Source: Polaribacter sp. (GTDB lineage: Bacteria > Bacteroidota > Bacteroidia > Flavobacteriales > Flavobacteriaceae). From it: 38,296 nt of DNA. The position numbers were made by a program, and so were the translations under genes. The stretch spans positions 1 through 38,296 of the forward strand of contig JANQTQ010000201.1 of the NCBI GenBank assembly GCA_030731625.1, in the 5' to 3' direction. The notes under the pieces are model-generated. The model had not been told where the DNA came from. It did not search any database and saw only the letters and a program-made list of their open reading frames with translations. Each line of letters begins with the position of its first letter. The stretch's first letter is position 1. This document shows, in pieces, positions 30,224-38,296 of this stretch.

Positions 30224-32524
30224 TTAATACATTAATTTTAATTTCAAATTTTGAACTATTTCTACAGAACCAGAATTAGTAATCGTATTATCTACAGGAG
30301 CTTGCCCTTTTTCTCCCCAAAGAGTTGCAATTACTTTAACAGGATTATTGTTAAACATATTATTTTTAAATTCTACATTTACAATACCTCTATTTTTAAT
30401 TAAGATTTTTTCTGATGATAATTTACCAGAGTTTGTTACTAAATTATTATCAAAAACCAAGTTACCTCCTATTGTAGATTCATCATAACCGCCTCTGTAA
30501 TAATCTAAAATAGTTTCTGATATATTAAAGAAAGTTGTTTTTGTAATTAATACAAACTCAGCATTATAATCTCCACCATCGTTTGTTTCTTTATTTAAGT
30601 TAATACCACTTAAACAATTTTTAATAGAAGAATTAGCTACAGAAATTGTATCTGCAAATGATCCTTTTGAAACTTCTAAAACCGCTTTAAAGTCTAAAAT
30701 CTCAGAATTATTGATAAATAAATTATAGGCTTTAGACATGTTTTTATCTAAAGTAGTAAATGCATTTTGGCTGTTATCTCCTTTAATAATTACATTTTCT
30801 AAACGCAAGTTCCCTTTTGGCTCCATTAAAAAAGCAGTATTTACTGATGTAAAATTAAGGGTTGCTTTGGTGTTTTTATCCGAAGAAACAATTTTAATTT
30901 CTTTGTTAATTGATATTGATTCAGAAACAGCGTATTCTAATGCACTTAATTCAATGATATCTCCAGATTTTGCATCTTTAATTGCTTTTGATAATTCTGA
31001 TGACGTTGCCACTTTAAAAATTGTTGCTTCAACTTTTACTTTATCTGATGAAAACCAAGTTGTACCATATTTTGTTTTATCAATTAAAACAGTTTTTGCA
31101 GCTACCGGATTTATAATTGCACCAATAGTATTTGCCGATGCTCTTTTTGCACCAAATAAATCTGAATGGATTTTATCAAAATTAAATCCATTATAAACTT
31201 CAGAAATATTAGCAGTTGGTACAAATAAATTTTCTGAAATTTTGTTTACAGTGAACTCTTGTTTTGTAATTCCGTCTGAAGTAACATCACTTTTATTTTC
31301 ATTATTGGTAATGTTGTTTTTAAAAGTAACACCGTCAACTTTGTCGTAATTATAAATAGGATATTCTGCTTTTGTAGCATTATAAATAGAATTATTAGAA
31401 AAAATGGTTCTTTCTGGTCTTGCAGAACGAATTTCAGAAGCTGGTAAAACATCACTTTTATCAACATTAGAACCTACACTAAAATACCAAGGCGTTGGGC
31501 AATCTACCCAAGAATTATAAGCAACAACAACATCTGTAACTTGATTATATCTATTTAAAGGAGATTTAGGTATTCCGTTCATTACAGCAATTGCAGCTCT
31601 AAATTCTTCTCCTTTTAATTTATAGAAATAGTTATTTGTAATCCAATGTCCTGTATTTACAACCCTTACACCTCCAATAAATTTAGAATTATCATTACCA
31701 ATAAAAACGTTTCCATCAATCGTTGCATAATTACCATGTCTTAAAACTAAAGAACCTTCACTTTCAAAGAAAACATTGTTTTTAAAAATATTAAAATTAG
31801 ATTTACTAGAAATTATTTCTACTTCACCATTACAACGATCAAATAAGTTGTTTTCTATGTTTGTATAAGAAGGCGTCATTGATGTTCCGCTATCACCTAT
31901 TTGTAAAGTTTCGCCATGAGGGCCACCTTTTCTTGGTCTTGGTCCAAAATGATTATTTATAATTTGATGATGATTATTAATATGCTCATTCCCTTTTAAA
32001 ACAACCATAACTGTTGGTCCAAAATTAGATTTCCCAGCAATATAATTATTACTTAATTCATTATTTTGCCCCCAAAATTCTACCCAATGATCAGAAACAT
32101 CTCTGTCTAATTGTGTAAACTCTTCTATAACACAATTGGTTACCTTAGAGTGAAAAGCAATTTTTTCATCATCAATTTTAAAACGGATTAAAGCTCTTGT
32201 TGGTGAATATCCATTTCTAAAATGAAGGTCTTTTACTACTAAATAAGTTCCTCCAATTTGCAAGTTTGATTTTCCTTCAATAAAAACTTTACCTGGCGTT
32301 TCTGCTCTTAAGGTTATTGGTTGTGCCTCAATCCCTTCTCCAAAAAACTCAATTTTAATGTCTGTATAGGTTCCGTCTTTAAGAACAATATCATCCCCTG
32401 CTTTTGCTTTCTGAATTGCTGCTGTTAACTCAGACTCATTACTTACTAAAATAGTATTTGTTACCTTTTCTTTACAAGAAACGAGTACTAAAAATAAACT
32501 GATAATTAAAAATGATTTGTTCAT
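30224..32524 (-). CDS. PL6-family (chondroitinase-B-like) alginate lyase, lipoprotein, two beta-helix regions
   Basis: Lipobox LFLVLVSCK; AAIQKAKAGDDIVLKDGTYTDIKI, HHQIINNHFGPRPRKGGPHGETLQIGDS, NNLFDRCNGEVEIISSKS; second repeat SELSKAIKDAKSGDIIELSALEY. Confidence 0.94.
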   Translation of the reverse strand: MNKSFLIISLFLVLVSCKEKVTNTILVSNESELTAAIQKAKAGDDIVLKDGTYTDIKIEFFGEGIEAQPITLRAETPGKVFIEGKSNLQIGGTYLVVKDLHFRNGYSPTRALIRFKIDDEKIAFHSKVTNCVIEEFTQLDRDVSDHWVEFWGQNNELSNNYIAGKSNFGPTVMVVLKGNEHINNHHQIINNHFGPRPRKGGPHGETLQIGDSGTSMTPSYTNIENNLFDRCNGEVEIISSKSNFNIFKNNVFFESEGSLVLRHGNYATIDGNVFIGNDNSKFIGGVRVVNTGHWITNNYFYKLKGEEFRAAIAVMNGIPKSPLNRYNQVTDVVVAYNSWVDCPTPWYFSVGSNVDKSDVLPASEIRSARPERTIFSNNSIYNATKAEYPIYNYDKVDGVTFKNNITNNENKSDVTSDGITKQEFTVNKISENLFVPTANISEVYNGFNFDKIHSDLFGAKRASANTIGAIINPVAAKTVLIDKTKYGTTWFSSDKVKVEATIFKVATSSELSKAIKDAKSGDIIELSALEYAVSESISINKEIKIVSSDKNTKATLNFTSVNTAFLMEPKGNLRLENVIIKGDNSQNAFTTLDKNMSKAYNLFINNSEILDFKAVLEVSKGSFADTISVANSSIKNCLSGINLNKETNDGGDYNAEFVLITKTTFFNISETILDYYRGGYDESTIGGNLVFDNNLVTNSGKLSSEKILIKNRGIVNVEFKNNMFNNNPVKVIATLWGEKGQAPVDNTITNSGSVEIVQNLKLKLMY

Positions 32525-32544
32525 AATACTTTATAATAATTTGA

Positions 32545-32824
32545 TTAATGTGTAATTGATAAATTGTAATATTTAATTCTAGAAAAAGCATTTGCTTCTG
32601 TAGATCTTAAATAATTACCTGCTTTATAATAATATTCAAATGGCCATTTTGCAAGACTTACATCTTTGTAATTATATGGCGTATCGTTATTTAATTGTAA
32701 CTCAATTTTACCTTTAGGTGCGGTAATTCTAAAATCGTAAGCATTAAAATCTTCATTAATTTCAACATGAAAATACAAATAAAAAGGAAATAAAGAGAAA
32801 TAAAAACCTGAATTTTCTATTCAT
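32545..32824 (-). pseudogene. PL7-family alginate lyase remnant: intact lipoprotein signal peptide fused out of frame to a PL7-like C-terminus
   Basis: ATG at 32824 encodes MNRKFRFLFLFISFLFVFSC then TGA; the +1 frame (ORF 32545..32778, TTG start) encodes VEINEDFNAYDFRITAPKGKIELQLNNDTPYNYKDVSLAKWPFEYYYKAGNYLRSTEANAFSRIKYYNLSITH, resembling PL7 C-termini (YFKAGNYxQ...FYxLxxxH). Confidence 0.75.
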
Positions 32825-32853
32825 TTAATTATTATTTTAAAGCAAATAAACGA

Positions 32854-32878
32854 CTGGTTTACCAAATTGGTTTACCAA
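32854..32878. promoter_or_regulatory. Double-palindrome operator (PL7 remnant / PL6 promoter)
   Basis: CTGGTTTACCAA (32854-32865) and TTGGTTTACCAA (32867-32878), centres 13 bp apart. Confidence 0.8.
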
Positions 32879-33111
32879 ATATAAGAACTAATTTTGGAAT
32901 AGGAAAAAATATTATTTTAATCTCTGATAAAGAGCAGAAAACACAATAATATAAAATAAATTAAGATGATTAAATCTGATAGAAAGATGTGTTAATGTAC
33001 TCATAATCACCACAAACAACATGAATCAAATAAAAATTTTAATTGATCACAATAGCAAAAAAGATAAGTTAATTTTATTTGATGAGGATCAGCAATTACA
33101 TTGAAATAAAA

Positions 33112-33144
33112 AAAACTTCCCATTAAATATTAGTAGGAAGTTAT
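33112..33144. terminator. Probable intrinsic terminator
   Basis: AACTTCC-CATTAAATATTAGTA-GGAAGTT with A tract on the left (T tract for minus-strand transcription). Confidence 0.6.
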
Positions 33145-33171
33145 AAATTTTAAAAAAAGTAATATAAATGA

Positions 33172-33609
33172 TTAAACAACAAACTGTTTTTTCATTACTT
33201 CATTAATAGAAAATACATCATATAATACATTTCTACTAGACCTCGTTGGTAATGATGTATAGTCTTGTTTATTGTCTTGAAAATTATTTAAAAATACAGC
33301 TAAGCCTGTTAAAGAATCTAACATATTTGATTTTAAATATACAATAAAATCAAATTCAGATTCGCTTAATAGCAATCTAGCACCAGATTTTATAGCTGCC
33401 TTTAGCCCTTTATCTAATTTTATATCTAAAATAGAAATATTCTTTTCTGATTTAAATTGTATTTTTTTTAAAAGATTTAATGTATTGTCTGAACTAGCAT
33501 TATTAACAAAACAAATTTTATTTGCATTAATATTTGCTAAGTATTCATTATCAAAGCTGCTAATTTCTGTTTCGTTATTCGAAAAAACAATAATTACTCC
33601 TGAATTCAT
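33172..33609 (-). CDS. Small GT2 (GT-A fold)-like protein, probably catalytically degenerate
   Basis: 145 aa; ANKICFVNNASSDNTLNLLKKI resembles the GT2 'VDDGSSDNT' motif; GLKAAIKSGARLLLSESEFDFIVYLKSNMLD resembles 'G...A...G...A.GD.ivflDaDl' with the DxD position replaced. Confidence 0.55.
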   Translation of the reverse strand: MNSGVIIVFSNNETEISSFDNEYLANINANKICFVNNASSDNTLNLLKKIQFKSEKNISILDIKLDKGLKAAIKSGARLLLSESEFDFIVYLKSNMLDSLTGLAVFLNNFQDNKQDYTSLPTRSSRNVLYDVFSINEVMKKQFVV

Positions 33610-33835
33610 TTAAATAGAATTTTATGCACTATTAAACCCAAAACAACAATTAATTATCATTATTGATAATTATTAACCATTAAGATTAATTATATGTAAC
33701 TAAAAATTAATTTTAAGGCTATTTTTTGGGTATTTATAGGATAAAAATATAAACTTTTGAAGTTGATTTTATTGATTTTCGTTCTGTACAATTTAACTGT
33801 AGACAAAATGCATTGTTACTATAGATGAAAAAGAA

Positions 33836-34537
33836 TTATAGTAAATCTAATCGTTTCATTAATTCTGGTCTTTTAGATCTGCTAACAGGAATTACGTCCT
33901 TTTTAATTAGCACACTATTATCTTCAATATCAATGATTTTTTTTATGTTTATAATAAAAGAACGATGAATTTTTAAAAATAAAGCATCTGGTAATTTTTC
34001 TTCAATTTTCTTTAATGTAGAATGAACCACATAATTTTTATCTTCTGTTTTTATATGAATATAATCTCCTTTTGCTTCTACTAAATAAATACTTGGTAAA
34101 TCTATTTTTATTAATCGTCTATCTATATTTACGTAGAAGTCGTTAGAATTATCTTGTGGTTTTATACTCGGTGAAGTTTTTTCTAAAATCTTATTCCTTG
34201 CTTTTGATATTGCTTTTTGAAAACGAGATAATTCGATAGGTTTTAACAAATAATCAATAATAAAGTCATATTCAAATGCTTCTATAGCAAATTTAGGATC
34301 TGAAGTGGTTAATATTATTTTAGGTGGATTTTTTAAAGATTTTATAAAATCTAACCCATTAAAACCAGGCATATGAATATCTAAAAATATTAAATCTACC
34401 TTGTTTTCATTTAAAAACTTCATTGCCTCAATGGCACTAGAAAACTCTTCAATAATACTTAACCCTTCAATATCATTGGCTAGTGTTTGAATTATAACCC
34501 TCGCCATTTTCTCATCATCAATAATAATGCTTTTCAT
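33836..34537 (-). CDS. LytTR-family response regulator (receiver + LytTR DNA-binding)
   Basis: IIDDEKMARVIIQTLA, LIFLDIHMPGFNGLDFIK, DYLLKPIELSRFQKAI; LytTR IYLVEAKGDYIHIKTEDKNYVVHSTLKKIEEKLP...FLKIHRSFIINIKKI. Confidence 0.94.
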   Translation of the reverse strand: MKSIIIDDEKMARVIIQTLANDIEGLSIIEEFSSAIEAMKFLNENKVDLIFLDIHMPGFNGLDFIKSLKNPPKIILTTSDPKFAIEAFEYDFIIDYLLKPIELSRFQKAISKARNKILEKTSPSIKPQDNSNDFYVNIDRRLIKIDLPSIYLVEAKGDYIHIKTEDKNYVVHSTLKKIEEKLPDALFLKIHRSFIINIKKIIDIEDNSVLIKKDVIPVSRSKRPELMKRLDLL

Positions 34538-34640
34538 AAAAATTTGTTGTTAAATTTAATATTTCTTTAAAACGGAAAATTAACAATTTAAAAACATGAA
34601 TTTAAGAAAAAAATAGATTTTTATAGCGTTTTTTTAAACT

Positions 34641-36359
34641 TTATTTTTTTATTGTAAAATAAAAGGTGGTGCCTTTATCTATTTCAGATTCTAACCAAAC
34701 TTCACCTTTATAAATATTTACAATTTTTTTTACAATTGATAGGCCAATTCCTGATGAATTCTGATCCTTTTTTAAAGATTGAAATATTTTAAAAATGCTA
34801 TCGAAATGCCTATCTTGAATACCAATACCATTGTCTTTAATTGAAAATTTATAAAAAGAGTTATAATCTTCAACATCAATATCTATAACACCATTTTCTT
34901 TATTATTAAACTTAATTGCATTGCCAATTAAATTTTGGAATAACTGTTGAAACTTCGTCTTATCTCCTTTTAAATTAGGTAATTTATTTAAAATATTGAT
35001 CGTAATATTTTCTGGTACGTATAATACAAGAATTAAATTTTTAATTAAAGAATCTAATTCTACCACTTCATCTTCAGAAACAACTGCATCTAAGCTAGAA
35101 TATTTTAAAATATCAGAGATTAAATTCTCCATTGTTTCTAAGGTAATTTCAATATCCTTAAAATTTTGGAGACTTGCTTCGTCAAATGCAGATAAATTAT
35201 CTATTTTTATCCATGTTGTCAAGGCTGCCAAGCTTCTAAGTGGAGATTTTAAATCGTGTGAAACTATATGAGCATATTCATGTAATTCTTCGTTACTCTT
35301 TTCTAACTTTTTTAAAAGTTCTATGTTTAAGGATTCTGTTTTTTTCCTTTCTCTTAAATTAATAGCACTTTTTATCTTAAAAGACACCAAATTAGCTATA
35401 TTTTCAATGGTATTTAATTGTTCTTTTTTAAAGTAATTCTCATTTTTATGTTCTGCATCAATTACAGCAATAACTTTACCTTCACTAATTATTGGTACTG
35501 TTATTTCTGATAATCTTCTTTCATCATCTAAAATATATCTTTGATCTTTGTCTGTATTTCCTATAATTTCTGCAACTCCTGTTTGTGCCACATTTCCAAC
35601 AATTCCTTTTCCAAATGGTATAATGACTTTGTTTAAAACTTGATTATCTGGTAGTGCTTTATTATGATACGCTGCAATTTGCTCTAACGCATTTTCTTGG
35701 TTATTTACTAAATATATAACACAGTCGTTTGTACCTAAATAAGTAGCAATACTACTCGATATCTCCCAAGCAATTTCATAAATATTTTCTTTTCCTAGAA
35801 TAGACTTCATGATATTATTAATCATATCAACAATTAAACGTTTTTCTCTTTCAACTGTTATATCTCTAATAATACCCTGCGCTGCTATCGGTTTTTTTAA
35901 TTTATCATAAATAATACTTCCATTAATATGTACCCATTTAACCTCTTTACTTTTGGTAATAATCCTTGCTGTATAATCCGTAAAATGCCCCGTTTTTACA
36001 AGCTGCGAAAAAGATTTCAATGCATACTCATGATCTTCGTTATAAATAAGTTTTTGAACATTTATTGGTTCTGAATGAAAGTCGTATCCAAAAAAACTTT
36101 CGGCTACGTCATTCATTTTTAGAACCTCCCCATGAAGATCTATAACAACATAAGAATCATTTATATTTTCAAAAACACCCTTTAATTGCGATGTTTTTTC
36201 ATCTAAAAGTTCAGCCAGTTTTATATTGGCTTTATTTAACTCTTGAGAAGCATAAAACAAATCAAGGGATTTCTGCTCTAAAATTAATTCTGCCTGTTTT
36301 CTTGCTTTTTTTTGTCTTTCTAAAGCCCTTTCAAGTATGTCTACTTTTTCTTGCTTCAT
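34641..36359 (-). CDS. PAS-GAF sensor histidine kinase with N-terminal coiled coil
   Basis: ERALERQKKARKQAELILEQKSLDLF coil; PAS NINDSYVVIDLHGEVLKMNDVAESFFGY; GAF; HisKA HIVSHDLKSPLRSL; HATPase GNAIKFNNKENG, DNGIGI, SSGIGLSIVKKI. Confidence 0.94.
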   Translation of the reverse strand: MKQEKVDILERALERQKKARKQAELILEQKSLDLFYASQELNKANIKLAELLDEKTSQLKGVFENINDSYVVIDLHGEVLKMNDVAESFFGYDFHSEPINVQKLIYNEDHEYALKSFSQLVKTGHFTDYTARIITKSKEVKWVHINGSIIYDKLKKPIAAQGIIRDITVEREKRLIVDMINNIMKSILGKENIYEIAWEISSSIATYLGTNDCVIYLVNNQENALEQIAAYHNKALPDNQVLNKVIIPFGKGIVGNVAQTGVAEIIGNTDKDQRYILDDERRLSEITVPIISEGKVIAVIDAEHKNENYFKKEQLNTIENIANLVSFKIKSAINLRERKKTESLNIELLKKLEKSNEELHEYAHIVSHDLKSPLRSLAALTTWIKIDNLSAFDEASLQNFKDIEITLETMENLISDILKYSSLDAVVSEDEVVELDSLIKNLILVLYVPENITINILNKLPNLKGDKTKFQQLFQNLIGNAIKFNNKENGVIDIDVEDYNSFYKFSIKDNGIGIQDRHFDSIFKIFQSLKKDQNSSGIGLSIVKKIVNIYKGEVWLESEIDKGTTFYFTIKK

Positions 36360-36898
36360 TAATTTTTATTTATAATAAATCGAACTTCTGTTCCATCTTC
36401 TTTAATTTTTTCTAAAATTATTTCAGCAGTACTCTTAAAATGTTGGAAAGTTTTATTCATTAACCCCAAACCAAAATGATGCATAGCTCTGTTAGATTTA
36501 TAAATCATAATTAAAGAATTTTCCTTTTTTTCTTGTACAATAAATGTTGGTAATTCCGCATCAGGATATATCTTTCTTACTTCAACATGTATATGATTTT
36601 CTATAGATGATAACATTTCTATTGGATCATTATAAGTTGCTAAAAGCCCGGGATAACTTCTTTCTATAACACTAAAAAAATGTTCGCCGTAAATCAGCAA
36701 TAAATCATCAATTGAAATTTTCGATTTACTACTTAAATGACTAACTAACTGCAACATTTCAGAAAAACTGTAAGTACCAATAGAAGTGTATACACCTTCT
36801 GATGCTAAAGTTGAATTAGAAATAATATCATCTACCATTTCTATACCAAATTTTTCTTCTACTAAATCTAAAAACTCTGTAAAAACTATTCCTTTCAT
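36359..36898 (-). CDS. H-NOX (heme-nitric oxide/oxygen binding, HNOB) domain protein
   Basis: MKGIVFTEFLDLVEEKFGIEMVDDII; GEHFFSVIERSYPGLLATYNDPIEMLSSIENHIHVEVRKIYPDAELPTF (proximal His region); YxSxR motif = YKSNR in MIYKSNRAMHHFGLGLM. Confidence 0.88.
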   Translation of the reverse strand: MKGIVFTEFLDLVEEKFGIEMVDDIISNSTLASEGVYTSIGTYSFSEMLQLVSHLSSKSKISIDDLLLIYGEHFFSVIERSYPGLLATYNDPIEMLSSIENHIHVEVRKIYPDAELPTFIVQEKKENSLIMIYKSNRAMHHFGLGLMNKTFQHFKSTAEIILEKIKEDGTEVRFIINKN

Positions 36899-37308
36899 TA
36901 TTTATGTATAAATTCGTTTAAACTCCAATATTTTAAAATTGCATTAATTTTAATTTCATAATCTTCATATTTTAAAGATTTTACAAGATAACCAGAAATT
37001 CCTAATCTATAACATTCTTTAATATCTATACTATTATTAGATGTTGTTAATACAATAATTGGAATATGTTTTAATTTAGGAATGTCATTTACACTTTTTA
37101 AAAAATCAATTCCATTTGTATCTGGCATATTCAAATCTAGTAAAATAATATCAGGAATACTAGTTTTTAATAAAGAAAGAGCTTCTTTACCATTAGATGC
37201 TAAAGAAATAATAAAACTACTAAATTCCGAAGAAATTGCTCTGTTAAATTTAATAACCTCTATTCTATCATCTTCAATTAATAAAATTTTAATTTTTTTT
37301 TGCAACAT
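36898..37308 (-). CDS. CheY/Rcp1-like stand-alone receiver domain
   Basis: ILLIEDDRIEVIKFNRAI, DIILLDLNMPDTNGIDFLK, IPIIVLTTSN, GYLVKS. Confidence 0.93.
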   Translation of the reverse strand: MLQKKIKILLIEDDRIEVIKFNRAISSEFSSFIISLASNGKEALSLLKTSIPDIILLDLNMPDTNGIDFLKSVNDIPKLKHIPIIVLTTSNNSIDIKECYRLGISGYLVKSLKYEDYEIKINAILKYWSLNEFIHK

Positions 37309-37427
37309 TTGACCTTTTATTTAATGAATCAAAGTTAAATCAAAAAAATAATAATAAAGATTTTAATGGATGAGCTTGTTTATTCTTTAGTTGAAATTCT
37401 ATTTTATAAAGATGAAGTAAAAAAAAA

Positions 37428-38132
37428 TTAATGACAACCTTTTATGGTTGTATCCACAGCATCCAAAACAGGTTCTAAAGGAGAAACAAAAGGAATTCCT
37501 AAACCTAAACCTCTTAAAATAAAAAGAGTACCAATAAGAACAACCATAATTGGGATTGCTTTTTGAATATTTTTTCTAAAGTTTCCTTTTGCAAAACTTC
37601 CTAAATAAACAACTGCAGTCATTAATGGGATTGTTCCTAAACCAAATAAAAACATATAAAGTGCTCCAGAAAACGCATTGGAAGTAGCTAATGCGCCAAA
37701 AATAGCCATGTAAACTAACCAGCAAGGTAAAAAACCGTTTAAAAAACCTATTGTAAAAAAAGTATCGTTTCCTTGCTTTTTAAGTTCTTTCCCTAAACTA
37801 TTTTTAATTTTAAAAATAATTTTACTAATATTTTTGGAAAAGCTAATTTTTTGGAAAATTTTTGGAAACAATACTACTAATATCATAGTTAAACCAACAA
37901 TTATAGATAATTGTTGCTGAAATCCGAAAAAATAAAACCCCTTACCTAAAAAACCAAAAAGCAAACCTATTAAACTGTAGGTAAACAATCTACCTAAATG
38001 ATAACTTACTATTTGAAAGAATCTTTTTACGGGTTTATTTCTATCTACTGGTAACATAAAAGCTATTGGTCCACACATTCCTATGCAATGAAAACTACCC
38101 AATAAACCAAATATAATTGCAGATAAAAACAT
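37428..38132 (-). CDS. Sulfite exporter TauE/SafE-family protein (UreH-like; cbb3 oxidase cluster type)
   Basis: GLLGSFHCIGMCGPIAFMLP, GFLNGFLPCWLVYMAIFGALATSNAFSGALYMFLFGLGTIPLM. Confidence 0.88.
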   Translation of the reverse strand: MFLSAIIFGLLGSFHCIGMCGPIAFMLPVDRNKPVKRFFQIVSYHLGRLFTYSLIGLLFGFLGKGFYFFGFQQQLSIIVGLTMILVVLFPKIFQKISFSKNISKIIFKIKNSLGKELKKQGNDTFFTIGFLNGFLPCWLVYMAIFGALATSNAFSGALYMFLFGLGTIPLMTAVVYLGSFAKGNFRKNIQKAIPIMVVLIGTLFILRGLGLGIPFVSPLEPVLDAVDTTIKGCH

Positions 38133-38296
38133 TAATATTCAATTTCTTCTTTAATTAAATATTCTTTATTGTTATATTTGAAAGCTATATTAATGTTCCA
38201 GCGACCATCTAATAAACGTTTCTCAGGCACGAGCAAATATGTATTAGAGATTGAAATAGGTATTTCAAAATCTAATTGTTTATTAGATGGTCTATA
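38132..38296 (-). CDS. fixH: C-terminal part of FixH-family cbb3-oxidase assembly protein (runs off the window)
   Basis: Manual translation of the reverse strand: YRPSNKQLDFEIPISISNTYLLVPEKRLLDGRWNINIAFKYNNKEYLIKEEIEY*; stop overlaps the SafE-like ATG by 1 nt. Confidence 0.7.
   Translation of the reverse strand, partial: YRPSNKQLDFEIPISISNTYLLVPEKRLLDGRWNINIAFKYNNKEYLIKEEIEY

Noticed and set aside
30024-30227. Plus-strand 67-aa ORF between lyase genes
   Set aside because: Runs through the PL6 terminator hairpin; no similarity or RBS.
30738-31196. Plus-strand 152-aa ORF antisense to PL6
   Set aside because: Longest of the antisense ORFs but shows no recognisable domain, and PL6 coding is unambiguous.
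33652-33671. AATTATCA-TTAT-TGATAATT hairpin upstream of the pseudo-GT ORF
   Set aside because: AT-rich 8-bp stem with no second copy; insufficient evidence for an operator.
37366-37431. 21-codon plus-strand ORF MDELVYSLVEILFYKDEVKKN
   Set aside because: Chance-length ORF overlapping the 3' end of the SafE-like gene; no supporting signal.
1-38296. CRISPR arrays, tRNA/rRNA genes, insertion sequences, prophage or defence genes
   Set aside because: Looked for direct spaced repeats, cloverleaf-like segments, transposase or phage ORFs; none found. The 22-nt array has no unique spacers and is not CRISPR.

Overview
The window looks like a marine Flavobacteriia chromosome segment (Polaribacter-like by gene style; genus not proven). 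From left to right it contains: (1) a PKD/T9SS type-B secreted protein, uvrB and cysK; (2) a convergent intergenic region (cysK> <guaB) holding a degenerate array with a strict ~22-nt period; (3) guaB; (4) a DUF4856 / imelysin / HTTM (vitamin-K-carboxylase-like) / TonB-receptor operon whose promoter is flanked by two copies of a TATTTAGA..TTAAATA dyad; (5) an alginate utilisation locus with SDR, MFS, FadR-type GntR regulator, PKD/CBM SusE-like lipoprotein, SusD, SusC, KdgF cupin, PL17, a T9SS-secreted binding protein, a heparinase II/III-type lyase, PL6, and a PL7 remnant; (6) a pseudo-glycosyltransferase-like ORF; (7) an H-NOX nitric-oxide signalling operon (CheY-like, H-NOX, PAS-GAF histidine kinase) next to a LytTR regulator; (8) a SafE/TauE-like and FixH cbb3-oxidase assembly edge. 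The observations I rate highest are four double-palindrome operators with an invariant 13-bp centre spacing in the alginate locus, an internally deleted PL7 gene that keeps its operator and lipoprotein signal peptide, and the 22-nt-phased array between cysK and guaB. I found no rRNA, tRNA, CRISPR or insertion sequence.
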